This document shows, one piece after another, positions 17,360 to 26,968 of a stretch of DNA of 30,195 nt (the first letter of the stretch is position 1; each line of letters begins with the position of its first letter). This DNA is from Obelidium mucronatum (taxonomy: Eukaryota > Chytridiomycota > Chytridiomycetes > Chytridiales > Chytriomycetaceae). The notes below the pieces were generated by a model. It saw only the letters and a program-made list of their open reading frames with translations, ran no database searches and was not told where the DNA came from. Location: assembly GCA_025765595.1 (NCBI GenBank), contig JAIVFH010000305.1, positions 1-30,195 of the forward strand, read 5' to 3'. A program made the translations under genes and the position numbers.

Positions 17360-20300
17360 ATGGCTACTGTGAACTCCCTTGTGAATTATGACGATGAAGT
17401 CTTGGACGAAACTTCAACGCCCAAGCTTGTGGACTATGACGAAGAGACTCAGGAAGAAGCCCTGACACCAACGTCAACCAAAGGGAAAGCTACCCTTACC
17501 CCAAGCACAAGTGATTCCACCTTGGAGGACCTCTTAAGTTATCCTTCGACACCGGAGGATGTTGTGATGACCGAACAGGTCCCCTCTGGTCCTTCAAAGC
17601 CAAAAGTTGTTCTTGATCGCTCCTATACTGGACTATCTACAGCAAATGAAAATCAAGCTCTATTAGACGAGTGTACCGACTTAAAATTTCAAATTATGAC
17701 TTTAGAATCTTCGAAATTCATGGATCGCGGTATTATTGAGCATAAGACTCAAGAATTAGTGATGGCGATCCAAGTCAAAGAGGCTGTCCAAGAACAAGCC
17801 ATAAAGGATCGCGATACTTCTAAAAAGGTGATTAAATCCCTTAATCGAGTAGTCAAAGGACTTCGTCGGGATTTCAAAAACCTCCAAGAGGTGTTCTCCG
17901 CTCAGGAGTTGGAAGTCAAAACTGTCGATAATCTTCAAGAAGAACTCCGAAGATGCTATCAACAAATGGACTCCCTTCAAAAAGAATTGGATACTACGTA
18001 CAAACCTGTTGTAGCGGAAGCTGTTGAGGAGAAGGACTTTCAGGATTGGCGTCAAAACAGTAAGTATTTCCCCTTCGGCCAATCGAAAGCGAAGCCGTAT
18101 CCTCAGCTTGTAATGAGCGAGGTTCCCAGCTACTCTAAAGCTGGCGCTGTGATCGTACTGATCCAGTTACTCGTAGAAGACGAGTTTTTCCGCGCTAAAA
18201 GAAAGGCGGATGATGCGGGGAGCGTCCAGAACGCCATCGCGAACTTCCTGGAGGTCAAGAGCGACTCCTTGACTGTTGAAAAGGCATACCAGGCTGGCGC
18301 GGCCGCTATTGGAGCCCAATTGGGTTTGAATCAAGACTATGCAAATAAGAAAAAAACTACCTTTGACGCAAAGGAAATCCGAAGAGAAAACAAACGGAAG
18401 CAACAGCAACGCGATGAGAGTAAGTTTATTGCTTACAACACGCGTTCTGTTAATATTTTGACAAAGGGCAAGGTTATCAACGCGGTCGCTATTCTAGCAA
18501 CTCTGATTGGGGATCTCGCTCCAACACACAATGGCATTAAAGCCATTTCCTTTTTACTCAAGAAATTAATTAAATTATTAAATAAATTATTTTTAATTTT
18601 TGATATTTTTACTTTACAAAATTGTCAAGATTCATTGACAATCTTGTTTTCTATTTTCAAAAACTGCCCAACAACTTTGGCCGTCTTACTTACTTGTCCA
18701 AAAGTAGTCCTTGCCGACCCAAATGTAAGTGCGATGACAGCGCTAAGCGCCGAACTATTCCTTAGTGGCAGTTTTGCAATGGCTGTTGTGTTAGTAGTGT
18801 TGTCACTTACACTCTTCCGAAACAGGAACCACGAAAACATTACTTTCGTTTGTAGCCTCGGTCGCTTCAGGTGCGAAGTTGCTGACTTGAAAAGCCAGTC
18901 CTTCACTCACGAGAACGGCTCCGCTGTTTCCGAAGACATCAAGAAAGCGATCCTCTTGAAACTCAACGAGCACTTGAACAAGCGATACTCCTATACACCA
19001 ACAAACTTCACGAAAGCGGTGAATATGGTGCTAGCGGCCCATATTGGTCGAGACGGTGGGCCCGAAATCCAGCTGGCACCCATCGCTGTCAGGAACGACC
19101 CAGCCAACATCAACGAAGGCAGCGACAATGACGAAACCTCTCCAGAAGAGAGTATTGACTTAACCCGTTCACTGTTACAATCCCTGACGATGCAGACTGC
19201 GACTTTGAGGGACATCCAGAGTTCCCTGGGATCCCAAACAAGTACTCACCTGGGATTTACAACTGCAGGTAATGTAAATCCTGTCGAAACGGTTCATAAT
19301 TTAATTGAATTGGCAGTCACGAAGTACGGGACTGAAAGACGCGCTCACCAAGATCTCGCTGATGCTAAGAGCGACCTCAGAGCGAAAGTCCTAACTCTCG
19401 AAAACGCGACTGAATGGCGTATTGATGTGGAACGCGTTTATTCAGAACACAAGTCGTTCTTCAATAACAACCTGGACTCTTTCGTCAAGAGTTTCGTTTG
19501 CGCTCTCGCTTTCACTGACAGCGGCAATGTCCATCTGTTCAAGTTAACAATCAAGGACGATCCTACCTGGTCTAACTTCGAAACAGCGTGGAAAACGCTT
19601 ATTGAGACCCCTACAGCGGTTGCAGCCAAGGCGCGTTCTCTCTACAATTTTAAGTTTGAGTCTGGCGACGCGATCGTCGAGTCAACGCGTCTCAAGACAC
19701 TCAACTCTACCTTGGGAACCAAGAAATCCAATAACGACGCGTTAAAACACGCTTTTGCGTCTGGCCTTGCAGAATACGACAAGTTCTATTGGGGAAAGAT
19801 TACCAAACCTTTCCGCGTCCATCGCTTGAGCAAGTTGGTCTCTCTTGAAGATCCTGATGTGACTTTAGAAGATGTTGCGAATTTCCTTTACGAAAAAGGA
19901 ATGAGTGGCGACTCGTTCCATCGCTCCGGTGGTGCTTCAAGTCCTGTGGACCGCGGTCTGGACCAAGTGGCACAGCTGCTGTCAAAACGCGACCAGAAAA
20001 TCAATGATAAATTCAATGACGTGAGTGAACAGGTCAAGAGTTTATTAAGTGTGGTTACTCCGCTTGTGATGCAGCAAAAGCGAGTCGAACGTGAAACGCG
20101 TGACGTCAGTCGCGAAAGAGACCGCCGCCCTGGAACTGAAGCTGTCAAAGTACCTTACAGACCTCAGCGGGAAACTTTGTTGTCGTTTTTAGACACTGAT
20201 ACTCCCTTAAATGACTGGAACGAAACAGCGGAAGCTGCGCTAGAAGTTTTCAACATGTCTCGCGACGAAAAAGATCGCTTCAAGAGCAAATTCCGCCCTC

Positions 20301-21214
20301 AGTCAGTTTTGTGCAGTCTCTGTAAGAGACCTGGTCATATGCATGCTGATTGTCCTGACGTGAAGGAGTTCTTGGAGTATAAAAGACTCAAAGATTCCAC
20401 CTCTGCGGGAGGAAATGGTAAGTTGGAATCTATTAGAGAAGTGGACCTTCTAAACACTGCAATACAGGCGTCTGAAGAGTTGAATGAGACTCTTTTATTT
20501 CCTCAAATGGAGTCTTTTTATTTTTTTAATAATAATAATAACGTGTCAAGCGACTTAGTTCCTTTAATAAAAGTTGCTACTTCTGAAACTGTAGATTCCC
20601 AGCCATCTACTATAGACAAAGTCCCTAATATTTTGTTTAATGGTAGTTCCCTGGAATCTTGTAGCGATTCTTACATCCAGCTAAAGAAGGACTTTCTTGA
20701 CACGTCAGGAGAATTGGTCCCCACCTCTTTCACTTTGAACGTAAGCCCAAAGAAACTCAATAAAAAGGTTACTTGGAGTGAAACTCTTAGGAATATTTTC
20801 CCAGATGGGTCTGAGGACATGGCGCTAGTTAGCGATAACCCTGAAAAACAGGAGAATCACTTGTATTGGATGAGACACAATGAATCACTGAACAAAAATT
20901 GGGACATCAAAGAAGATGAATACGCATCTTACCGCGTTATTTCCATTCCAATACGCGTGAATGGCACCATTTTGGAAGATGCCTTGTTGGATACTGGAGC
21001 TAACCACTCCTCTATCTCACTAGCCTTTTGGAACCAATTAAAGCAACATTCGCCTCTTTTCAGATATGAGAAAGAGCATAGGACCAATGGAGTTGCTGGT
21101 CACTTGGCAATCATTGGCCATTGCCTTGTTGACATCTCCCTGGGAACCTCAGGGGCTCTCTCTAAAAGAGTTAAACTCATGGTTGTGCCAGGGCTACCTA
21201 AGGAGCTAATCTAA
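17360..21214 (+). CDS. Giant Gag-retropepsin polyprotein, right copy (ends at a mutation)
   Basis: 1284 codons from ATG 17360, chosen because the left copy uses the same MATVNSLVNYDD start. Order: acidic N-terminus; coiled-coil-like region (about 97-220); basic Gln/Lys-rich region; hydrophobic segments (about 394-455) and a transmembrane-like run (about 465-487); capsid-like helical domain; Ser/Arg/Asp-rich linker; CCHC zinc knuckle at 985-998 (CSLCKRPGHMHADC); variable linker; and retropepsin with LDTGAN at about 1210. The TAA at 21212-21214 falls inside the protease LILG motif. The left copy has TTA (Leu) there, so this is a nonsense mutation and the frame originally continued into pol. Four GTAAGT donors occur in gag of both copies, so splicing is possible. 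Confidence 0.88.
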   Translation: MATVNSLVNYDDEVLDETSTPKLVDYDEETQEEALTPTSTKGKATLTPSTSDSTLEDLLSYPSTPEDVVMTEQVPSGPSKPKVVLDRSYTGLSTANENQALLDECTDLKFQIMTLESSKFMDRGIIEHKTQELVMAIQVKEAVQEQAIKDRDTSKKVIKSLNRVVKGLRRDFKNLQEVFSAQELEVKTVDNLQEELRRCYQQMDSLQKELDTTYKPVVAEAVEEKDFQDWRQNSKYFPFGQSKAKPYPQLVMSEVPSYSKAGAVIVLIQLLVEDEFFRAKRKADDAGSVQNAIANFLEVKSDSLTVEKAYQAGAAAIGAQLGLNQDYANKKKTTFDAKEIRRENKRKQQQRDESKFIAYNTRSVNILTKGKVINAVAILATLIGDLAPTHNGIKAISFLLKKLIKLLNKLFLIFDIFTLQNCQDSLTILFSIFKNCPTTLAVLLTCPKVVLADPNVSAMTALSAELFLSGSFAMAVVLVVLSLTLFRNRNHENITFVCSLGRFRCEVADLKSQSFTHENGSAVSEDIKKAILLKLNEHLNKRYSYTPTNFTKAVNMVLAAHIGRDGGPEIQLAPIAVRNDPANINEGSDNDETSPEESIDLTRSLLQSLTMQTATLRDIQSSLGSQTSTHLGFTTAGNVNPVETVHNLIELAVTKYGTERRAHQDLADAKSDLRAKVLTLENATEWRIDVERVYSEHKSFFNNNLDSFVKSFVCALAFTDSGNVHLFKLTIKDDPTWSNFETAWKTLIETPTAVAAKARSLYNFKFESGDAIVESTRLKTLNSTLGTKKSNNDALKHAFASGLAEYDKFYWGKITKPFRVHRLSKLVSLEDPDVTLEDVANFLYEKGMSGDSFHRSGGASSPVDRGLDQVAQLLSKRDQKINDKFNDVSEQVKSLLSVVTPLVMQQKRVERETRDVSRERDRRPGTEAVKVPYRPQRETLLSFLDTDTPLNDWNETAEAALEVFNMSRDEKDRFKSKFRPQSVLCSLCKRPGHMHADCPDVKEFLEYKRLKDSTSAGGNGKLESIREVDLLNTAIQASEELNETLLFPQMESFYFFNNNNNVSSDLVPLIKVATSETVDSQPSTIDKVPNILFNGSSLESCSDSYIQLKKDFLDTSGELVPTSFTLNVSPKKLNKKVTWSETLRNIFPDGSEDMALVSDNPEKQENHLYWMRHNESLNKNWDIKEDEYASYRVISIPIRVNGTILEDALLDTGANHSSISLAFWNQLKQHSPLFRYEKEHRTNGVAGHLAIIGHCLVDISLGTSGALSKRVKLMVVPGLPKELI
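18068..18126 (+). repeat. 59-nt leader/gag repeat, gag member
   Basis: Direct repeat of 15703-15761, 2.37 kb apart, with one mismatch. It lies just downstream of a GTAAGT in the coding sequence and encodes residues about 237-256 of Gag. Confidence 0.9.
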
Positions 21215-21892
21215 GGGACACCTCAATGCCGCCAGTTTAACATAGACATATGTTTCTCCATCGACACCATTTTCTATGGACCGGAGTTGAGGGTAAAACC
21301 AAGGTCTCAGCTTACCCTCGATGGTGATTTGATAACTCAGCCTAAGTCCAGGAGACTACAAATAAAGATGAGTTACTTTCGCCATTATGTAGGAAACATG
21401 AAAGGGCGCCTTGTTTTAAAGGATTCTGTTAAGTTCCAACCTAACTCAACAGCCATCCTAACTCTGGTTTGGGACCAACCAATGCAATTGCCTGAAACTG
21501 AGGATAGTATTTGTTTACTTCAACCGGTAAAGGAGATTGCAGATTCCAACAGCCTTTGGGTTGGGGCACTAACAGTAAGAGTTAGTGACTGTAGAAAACA
21601 AATAGCCATCCCTGTGACCTATACAGGAGATAGACCTAAAACTTTCAAGAAAGGGTTCCCTTTGTATGAGTTAAACAATGCTGAGTCCAAGACTGTGGAT
21701 ATTCCATCTACAATCGATCCCAGTGACCAATCCCTGCTGTTAAGTCTCATTTTGGAGGTCCAAAGACTTAACCCAGAGGATACTCAGACTTTTTACTCAG
21801 CCTTGTGTGGAAAAGAAGTTTTATCTACAGATAACATTGATGCCAAGGGCCCATTCCCCTTGAACCCTTGGGAAGCTATGTTACCCCCTTGA
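21215..21892 (+). pseudogene. Protease C-terminus and PR-RT linker
   Basis: Same frame as gag-protease, directly after the TAA at 21212. It starts GTPQCRQF, the end of the retropepsin fold. It then has about 200 residues resembling the linker between protease and RT in Ty3/gypsy Pol: a PNSTAIL stretch, a WVGALTVRV stretch and a KKGFPLYEL motif. The frame ends at TGA 21890 after a run of five C. A net +1 shift there opens an acidic segment (EEEDQNSSGE) leading into RT. It was probably part of one polyprotein. Confidence 0.75.
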
Positions 21893-23156
21893 AGAGGAGG
21901 ATCAGAATTCTTCAGGTGAGTCTGAAGAAGAAACTGATGAAGAATCAGCTCTAGGGAATCCCCAACTTAGAAAGGGACAAACTCAGACTAAGAGGAACTT
22001 CATCCTTGGTTTGGGAGTCCATGAAATCCTGAACACTGATTCAACAGAACCTTATACCAATCCTATCATGGATTCTATCCCAGCCCATGATACCAGTCTG
22101 GAAGAAAAAAGGGATTACATCCCTGAGCTCTTCAGTGATGATGAAGCTGTCCTAAAGAAGCTAAACCTGTCACACATGGACTCTCTTTACTCACCTCAAA
22201 CAAAAAAGAGGCTCCTTGACTTAGCCAGGAAGTATGTTAACATCTTTAAAAGTGATGTTGTAACAGGCACAAAAAGAATGCCACCTCATAAGATTGAGCT
22301 GAAGGAAGGTGCAAGAATCCCTCATAGCCATCCATACCCTGAAGGTGCAGGAAGAACAGCCATCCTGAAGGAACACATTGAGACTATGCTCAAAAATGGT
22401 ATTATTCAGCCATCTACATCTCAGTATGCTTCCCCAGTGGTTCTTGCAAAGAAAGCTGATGGAACTTGGAGATTCTGCACTGATTATAGGCGAATTAATG
22501 CCTTAACTAAACAGGACAAATATCCTTTACCAAGGATTGAGGAGACATTTGATATGATAGGAAATAGACATTACTTTTCCTCTATTGACTTATTGTCAGG
22601 ATTCTGGCAGATTCCTATGGATCCTGAGAGTATGGATAAGACTGCCTTTATCTCCTCTCAGGGACTCTTTGAGTACAAAGTCCTACCTTTTGGACTTACT
22701 AATTCACCACCTAGTTTCCAGAGACTAATGGATGCTGTCCTTGCAGGATATAGATTCCTGTTTGCAATGGTTTATGTTGATGATGTAGTCATCTACTCCA
22801 ACACTGAGGAAGAACACTTTGAACACTTGGAAAAAGTCTTTCAAAGAATGTGGGACCACAACCTGAAGATTAAACCTTCAAAGTGCACTTTGTTCCACTC
22901 AGAACTACCATTCTTGGGTCACCGCATTTCTAAGGATGGACTTAGAAAAGATGCAAGCAAATTAGCTGAACTGGCCAACTGGCCCAGACCAAAGACTGTT
23001 AAACAGTTACAGTCTTTCTTAGGATTTGGAAATTACTTTAGAAGGTTTGTTAGAAACTTTGCTCAGATAGCTGCCCCTCTATACTCCCTCTTGAAGGCTG
23101 ATAGCTCATGGTTATGGACTGAGGCCTGTGAGAAAAGTTTTCAGAGACTTAGTTAA
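21888..23156 (+). pseudogene. Reverse transcriptase of right copy
   Basis: Frame +1 relative to the preceding segment. After an acidic linker it encodes a full Ty3/gypsy RT: YASPVVLAKK, the WRFCTDYRRIN block, YPLPRIEE, FSSIDLLSGFWQI, the LPFGLTNSPPSFQ block, the catalytic MVYVDDVVIYS (YVDD), FLGHRIS and the LQSFLGFGNYFRRF thumb/connection. All three catalytic Asp are present (D in SSIDL and DD in YVDD). The frame ends at TAA 23154-23156, caused by a +1 shift just before VKQLSADN at the start of the RNase H region. RT makes DNA from the element RNA. Confidence 0.93.
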
Positions 23157-23560
23157 ACAGCTAAGTGCTGACAACCTGATGCATATACCTGGGCCTGAGG
23201 ACACATTTGTTATTGAATGTGATGCCTCAGGAACAGCCTTAGGAGCTGCCCTCTTTATCAAGGGGACTACAGGAAAGAGAAGTGACAGAAAGCCTGTTGC
23301 TTTCATTTCAAGGACATTATCTGAAGTTGAAGCAAAGATACACAAATACTGATAGGGAGGGCCTTGCAGTGAATTTGGTCTGTCAACTGCTTTGACAAAT
23401 ACATCTTTCAGAGACCTGTAACTATTGAAACAGACCACTCTGCTTTGATTCCTTTGTTTAAAAATGGCGCCTTAACTGGACGTTTTGCGCGATGGGCTTA
23501 TGCCCTTAGTGATTATAACTTTGGTTCATGTCCCAGGAAAACAACAAATTGTTGCTGACA
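23128..23560 (+). pseudogene. RNase H of right copy, shattered by +1 shifts
   Basis: The RNase H domain of Ty3 Pol can be followed through three frames. It shows IECDASGTALGAAL, then an E-rich helix with TDREGLAV, then AVIWSVNCF, IETDHSAL and finally HVPGKQQIVADNLSRIN. Net +1 shifts occur near 23150 (on entry), 23338, 23372 and 23520. Each piece aligns with the normal domain order, so the gene was once intact. As read, it cannot make a whole RNase H. The last piece is in the same frame as the following endonuclease segment. Confidence 0.85.
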
Positions 23561-24615
23561 ACTTGTCCAGAATTAACTTACATAATAAATCGGGCACACC
23601 AGATCTTTTTGATACACAGGAAACTCCTTCGAGGATGAAGGAGATAGTTGAAAAAGAGGCTGAAGGTCATAGAGATGACCAGGGGATAAGAGAACCCCTC
23701 AAAACTTTGTATGAGACTTACATGTTTGAAAAATACTCAGAAAATGACAGCCAGAGACAGTTTGCAAAAAGCGAGTTCAGGAGAATCTGTCAAGAGACTC
23801 TTGCACACATCTCAGTAGCTGCTGAGCCAGAAAACATAAATGACTTAATGTCAGGGATTGGTAAGATGATTATGAAGAAAAACAAACTTGAAAGAAAGAT
23901 TTCAAATGTTAGGGACTTGAAGAAGTCTCCAAAACAGAAATTTGGTCACCTTGTACCAAGTGTCAATGTTTCAACTTGGAACATCAATGGGCTGAGAAGC
24001 CTTCTTAAAAAATACTCCAAGGATAATTCCTTAGAACAGTGCCCTTTAACCGAAACTTTGGAACACTTCTTGAGCTCTCAAAGATGTAGCATCATTTGTC
24101 TGCAAGAAACTCGAATGGGTAAGGACAACAAAAGTAAGAAATTGTTGAAAGCTTTGCAGGAACTCCCAAACTGGGAATGTTCTCTCAATGATACTGAGAC
24201 TGGCTATGCTGGTGTCGGCATTATGTGGAGGAAAGAACTTCATGGTAAAGTGGAATGCAAAACTGTTACCGGCATGAACAGAACTATTGTCAATGATAGA
24301 TATCCTGATGATGAAGGCAGAGTCCTAACTCTGTTCCTAGGGGACCTAGCAATTGTCAACACTTATGTTCCAAGTGGGATGAAAAGGTTAGAGCGCCATG
24401 AGTACAAGATGCACTTCTTGACTGACCTCAAGAAACACTGTAAAGTCCTGAGAGAATCTTACCTAGTTATCTTGTTAGGAGATTTGAACATAGCACCTTC
24501 AAGCGCTGATGTGTTACCTCTGATACAAGAGGAAGGACTCGAGGGTCATTTCCCTTCTACTATATCCCAAGAAGAGCAAGATTGGTTTAAGGAAATGAAA
24601 GTTGACTATCACTGA
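23485..24615 (+). pseudogene. Linker and N-terminal two-thirds of EEP (ExoIII/AP-endonuclease-like) domain
   Basis: After the RNase H end comes a charged linker (to about 23950), then an endonuclease/exonuclease/phosphatase fold matching the exonuclease III/AP-endonuclease group. Visible motifs: STWNINGLRS (catalytic Asn), IICLQETRMG (metal-binding Glu), GYAGVGIMW, EGRVLTLF, IVNTYVPSG (Tyr/Pro motif) and LLGDLNIAPSSAD (catalytic D-x-N). The NINGLR, LQET and GDLNIAPS wording is closer to ExoIII/APE repair enzymes than to typical LINE endonucleases. The frame closes at TGA 24613-24615 because of one extra base near 24610. The rest of the domain continues in the +1 frame. This is fused inside Pol, not a separate gene. 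Confidence 0.9.
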
Positions 24616-25948
24616 CGGTTTTCGTGTTAAACACCCCCATGATATGGGTGCAACTTGGCTTTTGAAGGCCAAGAACCAAGTAGAATACCCTTTCTGGAGA
24701 ATTGATCATATTTTGATTGATAACAGAATAAGTCCAGATGGATTTGATGTGAGAATTGATTCCTCAATGCCTCAGAGTGACCATTTGCGCCTAGAGCTGC
24801 ACACCAACTTGGAAGGTTATTTCCCAAGGAATTTGGATGTTCTGGTTGATAAAACTCAGTGGCTCGACCCTAAAGGAGAACTCGACTTTTCCACATTCCT
24901 TAATGAAACCAACTTAGGTGTTTTGTCCTTTACTCAGGGAGATTCTATAAAAGAAGTAAGAAAGATGCAACTAAAAGACAAATTGCTTGGACCCATGATT
25001 CGGTTTAAGGAAAGTGGAGTCATTCCTGAAGATGAAGACATTGAGTCTATGGTTAAGAAAACCAAATCCATGGTATTAGACAAAAATGGTCTCTTGTACT
25101 TTGTAGCAGACTTTAGGACTCATGTAGTGAGACGAACTTCAGGGCGAATTGCCTTATGTGTACCTGATGGCATGAAAAGGGAAATCCTAAAAAGGCACCA
25201 TGATGACCTCTATGCAGGACACTTGGGTCATGCCAAGATCCTGCCTACCCTCTTGGATAGATATTGGTGGCCTACCATTATCACTGACTTGCAAAATCAT
25301 GTCGCTTCATGCATAGTTTGTCAGAAATCTAAGGATTTTGTGGCTAAGACAGGCTACCTACATCCTATTCCATTAGGAGAGTTTCCCAATGAGAGAACCT
25401 TCTTAGACTTTGTGGGTCCTCTTCCACCTGGCCCTTCAGGGAACTGCTATGTGATGGTGTGGGTTGATAGCTTCACAAAATGGGCTGAGGCCATTCCTAT
25501 TCCTAACCTGGAGGCAGCAACTGTCTGTAGAGCACTGGTTACACAGATATTCTGTAGAAATGGGATCCCAGTGTTCCTACACACAGATGGAGGTCCACCC
25601 TTAGACAGTGACTTAATGATGCAGTTAAGCAGAATGTTGGGATTTGAAAAGACCTTCACATCTCCTTACTGGCCTAGAGCCAATGGTCCAGTTGAAAGAC
25701 TTATTAAAACTTTATCCCAGGAGATTCGGGCTTATATTGATAAGTTCCATTTTAATGATTGGGAAGATATACTCCCTTTTATCATGTTTGCTTATAGAAC
25801 ACATGCACATTCTCTAACTAATGAAACTCCTTTCTTTGGTTGGCATGCGCGTGATGCTAGGTTGCCGGCTGACATGTTTTATGGTATTAGTCCTAACGAT
25901 AACATCTATCCTGAGGTCCCTGTAGAATCGTGGAACAGGAAGAATTAG
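24602..25948 (+). pseudogene. EEP C-terminus, zinc finger and integrase core
   Basis: This +1 frame completes the EEP domain with ITDGFRVKHP, PFWRIDHILI (WRID) and MPQSDHLRLEL (catalytic Asp-His). It then continues without interruption into the pre-integrase region and integrase: a zinc finger (HH...GHLGHAK with CIVCQ), FLDFVGPLP (first Asp), LHTDGG (second Asp) and GPVERLIKTL (Glu), with exactly 35 residues between the last two. Integrase inserts the DNA copy. EEP enzymes nick DNA, often at abasic sites or targets. Having both in one frame shows the EEP is not a neighbour's fragment. The frame ends at TAG 25946-25948 and the same frame reopens directly after it. Confidence 0.92.
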
Positions 25949-26968
25949 AAACTCATACAATGTTCAAAGTCCACACCAATTGTGAGAGACAGTGATTTCC
26001 CAAACATTGCTGTGGCTCAGTTTTCTAGTTTAGACCAATTTAATGATAAGTGTTGCAAACACCTATATGGATACTTAAAAGACCAACAAGTTCTATGGCA
26101 GAGTTTGAAGGAAATCATGGAAAAACATGACTTGGATATTTTTTGTTTAGTCTATAACCCTAGGGTGAAGACTGTTAAAGATATCATGCCTAGATTCTTT
26201 TACCTCAATAATGGTGACTGTGTGATCTTGGTGGATGCAGTCTATAAACTTGATCCCAAACACCTAGAGTCTTCAGCAGTGAGGAAGGGACACATGCCTC
26301 CTAGAAGATGGGTTGCAATTTACTCACGCAGAGGTGTTGTGGCTGTCGGACCTCCACCAGATGAATTGACAGAAGAGTTTGGAAAACCTGTCATCACCTT
26401 ACATAGAAATAATGCCATCGGTGTTGTCTCCTGCACCTACCGTTGCTATGGCAGAGATGGAACTTTTGAGGACAGAACACAAGTTCTGTTTGACCCAAGG
26501 ACTACTGAACTTTTTATGTTCAGACCTGTTACTTTGTGGGCTAATTCAGGACAAATTTGGAAGTTGCAGGCACCTCTTTGTGCCTTGAAAACCCCCCATG
26601 GTGAATACTTCTATTTTGGAGAAGACCTGAGTACTAGTTACTTGGAATCTTGGATGAATGAACAGGATATAGACAACCTGCCCAAACTTAGTGCTTCTGA
26701 AAGGCGTAAGTTGGCAATAAAGGAAACCTTAAAGGGGCTTCAGGCTGCACAGGAAGTTATTAAAGCAAAAGTGGCTTTGAAGAAAGCTGCTTTGGCTGCT
26801 AAGTCCAGCGATGCCGACTCTGCACCTCATACATTTGATGTTGGTGACAGAGCCTGGTTGGCTATTCCCTTGGATGGAGAAGCTCAAAGATTAGGAGTCC
26901 CTAAGAAGTTTATATTTAGATGGGTTGGACCTGTGAGAATTATCTCTCAGTCAAGGAGGAGACTCTGA
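25949..26968 (+). pseudogene. Unrecognised C-terminal Pol region plus GPF/Y-like module
   Basis: Same frame as the integrase, after the TAG. The first 270 or so residues match no family I recognise. They contain DIFCLVYNPR, a GDCVILVDAVYKLDP segment, aromatic and Gly-rich beta-like stretches (WVAIYSRRGVVAVGPP, EYFYFGEDLS) and a Lys/Ala-rich helix. They are followed by FDVGDRAWLAIP and FRWVGPVRIIS, which resemble the GPF/Y module found after integrase in many Ty3 elements. In ordinary Ty3 Pol that module follows the integrase core closely, so the stretch looks like an inserted domain. The frame ends at TGA 26966 after a +1 shift near 26954. Confidence 0.7.

Noticed and set aside
25982..26820. 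An env-like gene after integrase in the large element
   Set aside because: It is in the same frame as integrase, has no signal peptide or clear transmembrane anchor, and is followed by a GPF/Y-like module that belongs to integrase.
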